Below are positions 57,606-64,000 of a stretch of DNA of 64,000 bases, one piece after another; position 1 is the stretch's first letter, and every line of letters starts with the position of its first letter. The DNA is from Persicobacter diffluens. Its GTDB lineage: Bacteria; Bacteroidota; Bacteroidia; Cytophagales; Cyclobacteriaceae. The notes beneath the pieces were generated by a model that made no database searches, was not told the origin of the DNA, and was given only the letters and a program-made list of their open reading frames with translations. The stretch is taken from NCBI RefSeq assembly GCF_036244895.1, contig NZ_BQKE01000004.1:372001-436000 (forward strand). The letters run 5' to 3'. The position numbers and the translations under genes were made by a program.

Positions 57606-59693
57606 ATGGAAATTAGAAAGATACTTTTTTTAATCATCGGCTGCCTGGGAATCTTCCCTTCAGCAATGGCCCAGTATTTCCCTCATACTGATCCCGATAA
57701 CAAGGAGCAATGGGTATTTCAGCCCCTGCATTCCGATGAATTTGAGGGAGACTTTGATCATGACAAATGGCATCAGCAAGGACTGAATGGCACCTTTTAC
57801 AATAACTTTAAAGGCCGTTACATACAGGATTTTCATCCGAAAGCCATCAGCGTGGAAGGCGGAAGGCTTAAACTCCGCACCACCTTTGAAAATGGCCGGG
57901 TGATTTCCGGGGCGGTCATCTCCAAAAATCTTTTGAAATACGGCTATATGGAGATTAAGTGTAAAGCCGCCAATGGCCCTATTTCTAGTGCTTTTTGGGC
58001 AGTAGACAATGCGAATAGCGGGGAGATCGATGTCTTTGAGCATTTTCCAAAAAAATATCATCAGACTGAGAATGATCCGCAAATGGCGAAAACGATGCAG
58101 ATGTCCATTCACAACTGGCAATTGGAGCGGCCGAGAGGAGATGACTGGAAGAATAAGATTTGGACGCATAAGCACCTGATGGAAGCGGATTATACGGCTG
58201 ATTTCCATATCTATGCCCTGGACTGGAGCCCGGAAGGCCTGAGGTTTTATCTCGATGGGAAGCTGGTGCGGGAGATTAGCAGGGAAGAAGCCGAAAAAAT
58301 TAAATTTGGCTACAATGGCTATGGGACGGATGAACAAAATGCGCGTCCGCCAGTGCATGCCTGGTGTGTGGTGGAGCCTATGCGCATCTGGATGGATAGT
58401 GAGTTGTTTTTTGGAAATGACCTGGATTTGCTGGGCCCCGAGGATTATGAAAATGTGGTTTTTGACATTGAATATATCCGCACCTGGCAAAGGGAGCAGC
58501 TCCCTGATGATGCCGTTAATCGTCAAAATAATCTGGTCCTGAATGGGGAATTTGAAAATGATCTTGACGGATGGGATTATCAAAATGCCCACCAGGCAGA
58601 AATGACTACCGCCGGAGATCAAAAACACAATAATCCCAAAGGCATGAAATGCGCCGTACTGTCTGGTTCAAAAGCCAGGATCAGTCAGGAAATTTTACTG
58701 AAGCCCAATACGCATTATGTCGCCACCGCTTATATGCGTTGTCCCAATACCACGGGTACGCTCGAACCTGCCTGGCGCAATACTGGAATTTGGCATAATG
58801 GCTTTTTAGGAATAGAAAATGAACAGGGGGAGATCCGCAATCAGTTAATGTTTCACCACTGGTGGCAGTCTTACAGCATCGCTTTTTCCACCGGTGCCGT
58901 CGCCGAAAAAGTAAATCTGTTTTTTACTAATTATGATTTTAACCGTCCCGGCCATGATCCCGGAGTGGAGGTCAGACTGGATAATGTGACTTTGGTAGAA
59001 GTGGGAAGTATTGCTTGTGAGGATAATCTCATGGGAAAAATTTGCGATCCGGGATTTGAATCTGGTACACTCGATTCCTGGCTGGCGAGTGGCCCTTCTG
59101 TAACGATTACCGGAGACCCGACCGAGGTGGCGGCCGGAAACTTTTCAGCCAAAGTTCAAAATGGGACGCTACAACAATGGGTTTATGGCTTGACTGCCGG
59201 ACAACCATATGAGCTTGCAGCAAGTGCCAAATGCGCTCCCGGACAGCAGGCTTTATTATCAGTGTCGTATTTCGGGGGAGAGGAGGTCAAGCTTCCGGTC
59301 AGAGGTTCGGATTATCAGACCTACCCACTCTCTTTTAGTCCACAGGCTTCGGATTCAGTTTTGGTGATGGCAACGGTCAGTGGGCAGGGCGCTTGTTATT
59401 TTGATGATTTTTTGCTGAAGGATAAGCCGCTCGAACCTCCCTTGAAGGCGGAAAGCAGGGCGAGTCGTCCATTTGTTTATCCTAACCCAAACAAGGGCTT
59501 CCTGAATATACAATTGCCCAAACCCCATGTGCATGCCAAGGTCGTACTGCGAACGATGAATGGACAATGCCTGCAGGAGTTTGAATTTGGGGAAGGGAAG
59601 GCGTGCTTCACCCTGGATTATCCGGCGGGGATTTACCTTTTGGAAATATATACTGCAGGGCTTTTTTGGGGTGAAAAAATCATTCTAAAATAG
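57606..59693 (+). CDS. GH16 endo-galactanase candidate with binding modules and T9SS sorting domain
   Basis: Predicted retaining endo-hydrolase. The GH16 domain (about residues 30-300) has GEIDVFEHF, with Glu140 as nucleophile, Asp142 and Glu145 as acid/base; this ExDxxE form is the one found in agarases, porphyranases and carrageenases. Two jelly-roll modules (LNGEFENDLDGWDYQ at about 310-465; DPGFESGTLDSWLASG at about 468-610) and a type IX sorting domain (FVYPNPNKGFLNIQLP) follow. In this neighbourhood kappa- or beta-carrageenan or furcellaran are likely targets, but subfamily placement needs a tree. The signal peptide ends SAMAQ. Confidence 0.85.
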   Translation: MEIRKILFLIIGCLGIFPSAMAQYFPHTDPDNKEQWVFQPLHSDEFEGDFDHDKWHQQGLNGTFYNNFKGRYIQDFHPKAISVEGGRLKLRTTFENGRVISGAVISKNLLKYGYMEIKCKAANGPISSAFWAVDNANSGEIDVFEHFPKKYHQTENDPQMAKTMQMSIHNWQLERPRGDDWKNKIWTHKHLMEADYTADFHIYALDWSPEGLRFYLDGKLVREISREEAEKIKFGYNGYGTDEQNARPPVHAWCVVEPMRIWMDSELFFGNDLDLLGPEDYENVVFDIEYIRTWQREQLPDDAVNRQNNLVLNGEFENDLDGWDYQNAHQAEMTTAGDQKHNNPKGMKCAVLSGSKARISQEILLKPNTHYVATAYMRCPNTTGTLEPAWRNTGIWHNGFLGIENEQGEIRNQLMFHHWWQSYSIAFSTGAVAEKVNLFFTNYDFNRPGHDPGVEVRLDNVTLVEVGSIACEDNLMGKICDPGFESGTLDSWLASGPSVTITGDPTEVAAGNFSAKVQNGTLQQWVYGLTAGQPYELAASAKCAPGQQALLSVSYFGGEEVKLPVRGSDYQTYPLSFSPQASDSVLVMATVSGQGACYFDDFLLKDKPLEPPLKAESRASRPFVYPNPNKGFLNIQLPKPHVHAKVVLRTMNGQCLQEFEFGEGKACFTLDYPAGIYLLEIYTAGLFWGEKIILK

Positions 59694-59897
59694 AAGGCAA
59701 CCTATGAAAATAGGCCTGGAGGGCGTTTATGAGTCATTTTTAACCCCCTATAAGTCATTTTAGCACTTTCAAACTATTACTTTTTTTCAAGGGAATCCCG
59801 AATTTTAGATCATCAATTCAGCCCGGTGTTCAGGCCTTGGAGGAGGCATATAGTGCGGGATGAAGATTAGTGTTTGATATCGTTTAATTATTTTTTT

Positions 59898-61913
59898 ATG
59901 AAGCGTTTTGTTTTGACTCTTTTGGGCGTTGCAGCGATGCAAATGTCCATTGCGCAGGATAAGGGGATTTTGGGACATGCCGAAAGCCCACATGTTAAGT
60001 TGAAAAGTATAAATATTGGAGATTGCCAATGGACTGAAGGTTTTTGGGCAGATAAATTCCATGTTTGTGAAGAATCTATGGTGCCTTATATGGGTCAGGT
60101 TTTGAAAGGGGATGTAGGCCATGCCTATAACAACTTCAAAATTGCCGCCGGGATGAAAGAAGGGAAGCATCAGGGTATGCGTTGGCATGATGGAGATTTT
60201 TATAAGTGGATGGAAGCGTCTATGTATGTTTACGCACAGAATAAAGATCCGCAAATCCTTAAGGATATTGATGAATGCATCGCCGTTATCGCGCAGGCCC
60301 AGGAAGAAGATGGTTATTTGCAAACGCAGGTACAGTTGAATCCGAAGGTGGATCGTTATGAAAATCGTAAGTACCATGAGATGTATAATACCGGTCACTT
60401 GTTAACCAGTGCCTGTATTCATTACCGCATCACCGGTCAGCGTAACTTCCTGGATATTGCCATTAAGCATGCCGACCAGTTGTATTCGGTCTTTGGTCAT
60501 GAGAATAAGCATTATGCTCGTTTTGGTTTTAACCAAACGCAAATCATGGGATTGGTGGAAATGTACCGGACCACCCGTGATGAGAAATACTTGAAATTGG
60601 CCGAGCGATTCATTAACAATCGTGGTAAATATAAGGTAGAAGAAACCCCGACTACCGAAGGTTATCCTATCGGGGATATGGTACAGGAGCGTACTGCCCT
60701 TCGTGAAGCTGATGAGGCGGTAGGACACGCAGTATTGGCACTTTATTACTACGCAGGTGCGGCGGATGTAGTGGCAGAAACCGGTGAGCAGGAATTATTG
60801 GATGCATTGAACCGTTTATGGGAAAATGTGACCGAGAAGAAAATGTATGTAACCGGTGCTTGTGGGCAGGCGCACTATGGTGCTTCTACCAATCGTGATA
60901 TGATTGAGGAAGGCTTCATTGATGAGTACATGATGCCGAACATGACCGCGTATAATGAAACTTGTGCGAATGTGTGTAACTCCATGTTCTCTTACCGTAT
61001 GTTGGGGCTGGAAGGAAAGTCTAAATATGCGGATGTAATGGAATTGGTATTGTTCAATAGTGGATTGTCCGGTATCAGCTTAGAAGGAAAAGATTATTTC
61101 TATTCGAATCCTTTGCGTATGGTTGATGGTGCTCGTGACTATAATCACCATAATACAGAAACGCCTCACCGTGAGCCATATTTGGATTGTTTCTGTTGTC
61201 CTCCAAACATTGTGCGTACGGTGGCGAAAATGTCTGCATGGGCTTATAGCTTACCTAAAAATGGGGTGGCAGTCAACCTTTATGGTGGAAATAAGCTGGA
61301 AACGAAATTGCAGGATGGATCTAAAATTGCTTTGACACAGGAGACCAATTATCCATGGGATGGTGCAGTGAAAATTACTTTGGATCAGTGTAAGAAGGGC
61401 GAGTTCGATGTTATGCTTCGTATTCCGGACTGGGCCAAAGGGGCTACCGTGAAGGTGAACGGTGAAGCGGTAACAACAGCAGTAAATGCCGGTGAGTTTG
61501 CAACGATCAATCGTAAGTGGAAAAAAGGAGATGTGATTGATTTAGATATGCCAATGGAGACGGTATTCATGGAAGGCCATCCACGTATTGAGGAAGTAAG
61601 AAATCAGGTGGCAGTGAAACGCGGCCCGGTTGTATACTGTATCGAAACTCCGGATCTTCCGGCAAACGCAAAAGTATTGGATGTGTATATCGATGGTAAC
61701 GCGCCACTGAAAGCGAACTACAAAGGAGACTTCCTGGGTGGAGTAACCACTATTGAAGCGAAACTGAAAATCCGCGAAGATAAAAAAGACGGGATGTACC
61801 GTCAGGTAGGTAAGCCGGTATGGAAAGATTATACCGCACAGTTGGTACCTTATTTCAGCTGGTCTAACCGTGGAACAGCAGAGATGACCGTATTTATGCC
61901 AGTAGTTTGGTAA
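59898..61913 (+). CDS. GH127 glycosidase (2)
   Basis: Second predicted secreted GH127 enzyme, 671 residues, clearly paralogous to the one at 30612-32621. Glu354 and Cys356 (YNETC), Cys431, Cys433 and Cys434 (CFCCPPN) have the same 77-residue step between the second and fourth members as the zinc/cysteine site I recall for the arabinofuranosidase HypBA1. The signal peptide ends SIAQ. The ATG at 59898 directly follows a T run; an in-frame TTG at 59874 is less likely. Codon use is more uniform (CGT, GGT rich) than in its paralog, which may mean higher expression. Cleavage of terminal 3,6-anhydrogalactose is an inference from context. Confidence 0.88.
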   Translation: MKRFVLTLLGVAAMQMSIAQDKGILGHAESPHVKLKSINIGDCQWTEGFWADKFHVCEESMVPYMGQVLKGDVGHAYNNFKIAAGMKEGKHQGMRWHDGDFYKWMEASMYVYAQNKDPQILKDIDECIAVIAQAQEEDGYLQTQVQLNPKVDRYENRKYHEMYNTGHLLTSACIHYRITGQRNFLDIAIKHADQLYSVFGHENKHYARFGFNQTQIMGLVEMYRTTRDEKYLKLAERFINNRGKYKVEETPTTEGYPIGDMVQERTALREADEAVGHAVLALYYYAGAADVVAETGEQELLDALNRLWENVTEKKMYVTGACGQAHYGASTNRDMIEEGFIDEYMMPNMTAYNETCANVCNSMFSYRMLGLEGKSKYADVMELVLFNSGLSGISLEGKDYFYSNPLRMVDGARDYNHHNTETPHREPYLDCFCCPPNIVRTVAKMSAWAYSLPKNGVAVNLYGGNKLETKLQDGSKIALTQETNYPWDGAVKITLDQCKKGEFDVMLRIPDWAKGATVKVNGEAVTTAVNAGEFATINRKWKKGDVIDLDMPMETVFMEGHPRIEEVRNQVAVKRGPVVYCIETPDLPANAKVLDVYIDGNAPLKANYKGDFLGGVTTIEAKLKIREDKKDGMYRQVGKPVWKDYTAQLVPYFSWSNRGTAEMTVFMPVVW

Positions 61914-61946
61914 TCAACAGTATGTAATATTTCCGTTTTATAGTTC

Positions 61947-61978
61947 AAAGGGGGTGCTGGTCAGGTACTCCCTTTTCT
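61947..61978 (+). terminator. Rho-independent terminator after GH127 (2)
   Basis: AAAGGGGGTGC pairs with GTACTCCCTTT (11 positions including G-U pairs, 7-base loop) followed by TTCT. The T tract is short. Confidence 0.6.
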
Positions 61979-62061
61979 GTATAGCCTCAGGGGAAGAATG
62001 GAGTTTGGATGGATGACGGCCACTGGCTGCTTTGCTCTGGCTGATGAGGTGATTTTTTTAT

Positions 62062-63663
62062 ATGAAATCTTTTTTTACATCTAATTTCAACATCATGATT
62101 ACGAAGTATCGATTTTTAAGTATTTTTTTATGTCTTTCTTTTTTGATGTCCTGTGTAAAATCACCTGAAGAGGTATTGCCGGGGGATGATGACAAGGAGG
62201 TAGAAGAGCCCCCAAAGGTGGAAGAACCGGATGAGGAGGAAATGCCGGATATCTTTGAAACGGCTCACTTCTTTACCGCGCCCACGGCTCTGGATACCGT
62301 CACCTTTGAGGGTACCAGTAGTGCAGACATCAATAATTTAATGCAGCAACTTTCTCAAAATGGCGGGAGTGTTATTCGTATTCCACAGGGGCAATATCTT
62401 TGGGAAGATATTATCCTGAAGTCCAATATTCACCTGGTCTTTGAATCCGGGGCGGTGGTGAAGCCGGAGCGCAGTACTACGCGCAGAATTTTTAATTTAG
62501 GTGGAGATGGTGGAGGAGATAACGGTCGTATTGAGAATGTAAGTATTGCCGCTTTGGATGAGCGCTTTACCGTGGATATGAACGATGCCGCTTATTCAAA
62601 TGAAAAGATTCTGGTTTGTCGCATAGGCCGTATAAATAATTTTAGTATTTCAGGATTTAATATTCGTGACCGACGTTCGGCAGTAGCTTCTATTTGTTTA
62701 GTTTTTGTAGGAAATACCTCCGAAAGGAGTCCATTCCCAACCAATGGCGCAATCACCGATATCAGCCAGACCAATGCCCATACCGGTTATGGCTTGATCC
62801 AGTGTTATAGTGCAGACCATGTGCTTTTCAGGCAATTAGATTGTGAGGGTGGAGTGACGCTTCGTATGGAGACTGACGACCGGGTGATGAAAGATGAAAT
62901 TAAGTTTGGAGAGAAAGAAGGCGGAATACATGATATTTTTGCCTATGATATTAAATGTAGCAAAGGAATTGGCCCGGTGATGTTCTCTCCGCATTTCACT
63001 ACCAACGGGGAAGTAACCATTCAAAAAGTGGAGGCCACGGCTTGTGCTTTTGCTGTTCGGGTGGAGCATGGGTTTATTGAAGTATTTGATGAAGATAGCC
63101 AGTTCCCCACCAATGACGATGCCAACCGGGAATTGTTTAAACAATTTATTGAAAACCAATTTGATCTGCCGGCAGGCGTAAGCGCCACCTCAGGCAACCC
63201 TTATAAGCGAAATAATGGACAGCAGTGGGCGGTAAGATTATCCTCGGAAGGATCTATGGCCAGTAGAAACGCTTATATCTCCGCTCAATTGGGGAACCTT
63301 CAGGCAGGAAGTTTCCTAACCTCCAGTGTGCGCGATATTAAAGCCATTTACGGAAGTTTTGGTGCAAAAATTAAGCAGAACCAATTGGCCTATATCCCTT
63401 GTGATCAATGGTCAAAGATTAAAAATCCAACTACTTCTTTAGGGATGCCTAACGGTTTTGAATATCATGGGCCTTCCATGGCTTTGAGCATCAATAATAC
63501 GAATGGAACGGCCATAGGTGGGAATTATGCCGTCTTTTTATATCAGGAATCGATGGAAGGATTTCCGGCTAACCATTTGCAGCATATAAAACATGATACC
63601 CCCTTGCAGTGTACGGATGCCCCGAATACGATTACAGAATATGTGGCTAGTTTTAAAGGGTAG
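62062..63663 (+). CDS. beta-helix glycosidase, GH82-like (iota-carrageenase candidate), lipoprotein
   Basis: Predicted surface lipoprotein (lipobox LMSC, Cys31) with an acidic linker (about 35-62) and a right-handed beta-helix. Gln247, Glu270 and Asp272 (LIQCYS and LRMETDD) have spacings of 23 and 2 residues, the same as the Gln222, Glu245 and Asp247 that I recall as catalytic in iota-carrageenase CgiA; His311 in FSPHF is 41 residues past Glu, against 36 for CgiA His281. Such an enzyme would cut the beta-1,4 bond of iota-carrageenan. It lacks the GH28 blocks. Being single-copy next to GH127, GH16 and sulfatases supports the call; a search against GH82 would settle it. Confidence 0.68.
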   Translation: MKSFFTSNFNIMITKYRFLSIFLCLSFLMSCVKSPEEVLPGDDDKEVEEPPKVEEPDEEEMPDIFETAHFFTAPTALDTVTFEGTSSADINNLMQQLSQNGGSVIRIPQGQYLWEDIILKSNIHLVFESGAVVKPERSTTRRIFNLGGDGGGDNGRIENVSIAALDERFTVDMNDAAYSNEKILVCRIGRINNFSISGFNIRDRRSAVASICLVFVGNTSERSPFPTNGAITDISQTNAHTGYGLIQCYSADHVLFRQLDCEGGVTLRMETDDRVMKDEIKFGEKEGGIHDIFAYDIKCSKGIGPVMFSPHFTTNGEVTIQKVEATACAFAVRVEHGFIEVFDEDSQFPTNDDANRELFKQFIENQFDLPAGVSATSGNPYKRNNGQQWAVRLSSEGSMASRNAYISAQLGNLQAGSFLTSSVRDIKAIYGSFGAKIKQNQLAYIPCDQWSKIKNPTTSLGMPNGFEYHGPSMALSINNTNGTAIGGNYAVFLYQESMEGFPANHLQHIKHDTPLQCTDAPNTITEYVASFKG

Positions 63664-63667
63664 GAAG

Positions 63668-64000
63668 GTGATTTTTGCCACAAATTTCACAAATTATTAT
63701 TGATTTTTGTGTTAGGGAGTTGTGGTGATGATTAGAACCACGAATTACGCCAATTCCACTAATGAGTGTTTGAGGATTAGGAGTGATGATTTTAGCCACG
63801 AATGTCCCTAATGTGCTCGAATGTTTTATTAGAAAAGGGGCATTCACAGGCAATTAGTGCTTTTTTGAAATATAGTGAAGAAATTTCCCCTCCAACAGGA
63901 CGGCCTTGATCAATGGGCGAAAGGAGAATGCTTGGGTTGTCGAATTCGAATTCATCACAGCGACATTTCAACTGATCATTAGCTAGTTTACCGCTCTATG
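63668..64000 (-). repeat. intergenic repeat family 3, copy 3 (reverse, runs off window)
   Basis: The reverse complement matches the repeat at 45427-45774 and 47196-47480, including CATTCGAGCACATTAGGGAC and the unoccupied IS110 target at 63739-63760. It also carries part of a related palindromic insertion (TTGATCAATGGGCG from about 63906). A 66-codon open frame across it is not considered a gene. Confidence 0.78.

Noticed and set aside
57660..58628. Long antisense frame over the GH16 gene (322 codons)
   Set aside because: It is the mirror of a confident GH16 coding region and its sequence is not protein-like (Ile/His/Phe-rich, no motifs). The same applies to the antisense frames at 26322-27146 and 59805-60398.
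30612..61913. Naming the GH127 genes hypBA-type beta-L-arabinofuranosidases
   Set aside because: The family call is firm but the sulfated-galactan setting makes another substrate at least as likely, so no substrate-based gene name is given.
62062..63663. Annotating the last beta-helix protein as GH28 polygalacturonase
   Set aside because: The GH28 blocks (NTD, DD, GHG, RIK) are absent, while the Gln/Glu/Asp spacing matches GH82.

Overview
The window looks like a stretch of a marine Bacteroidota chromosome, probably of the order Cytophagales (inference). The signs are a SusC/SusD pair, two hybrid two-component regulators with propeller sensors, many secreted carbohydrate-active enzymes and sulfatases, type IX secretion (T9SS) sorting domains, and almost no Shine-Dalgarno sequences before start codons. 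No rRNA, tRNA or CRISPR array was seen.

Region 1 (1-14 kb) is an AT-rich pectin utilisation cluster on the plus strand: PL1 pectate lyase, CE12-like SGNH acetylesterase, GH43, GH28, a terminator, a second PL1, GH105 unsaturated rhamnogalacturonyl hydrolase, CE8 pectin methylesterase and an SDR of the YjmF (fructuronate reductase) type. Together they can de-esterify, cut and trim pectin, open unsaturated ends and start uronate catabolism. A membrane GAF-PAS protein and an opposite-strand DUF4861-like protein follow. A broken IS3-type transposase, itself split by a small mobile element, ends the region.

Region 2 (14.6-25 kb) holds a minus-strand hybrid two-component regulator, a DUF1963 protein, and a plus-strand set: tandem DUF1080 protein, two Tat-exported Gfo/Idh/MocA oxidoreductases and an ApbE-type flavin transferase. 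This resembles the recently described 3-keto-glycoside route of glycan cleavage.

Region 3 (26-64 kb) reads as a sulfated-galactan cluster, best explained as carrageenan: GH2 beta-galactosidase, AraC regulator, two GH127 enzymes, four S1 sulfatases (one of 1731 residues with many modules), SusC, SusD, a third surface lipoprotein, a GH16 with the ExDxxE motif, a second hybrid two-component regulator, and a beta-helix protein that carries the iota-carrageenase (GH82) catalytic residues at matching spacing. The carrageenan assignment is inference from this combination.

Mobile and repeated DNA: five copies of a 202-216 bp element with terminal inverted repeats, four of them flanked by 4-bp YTAR duplications; a complete IS110-family element whose 5' non-coding end folds like a bridge RNA, with guides that match both its own ends and its insertion site; an intergenic repeat family (three copies) that is the target of that IS110; and two smaller hairpin repeats. 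Coordinates of termini were read by eye.
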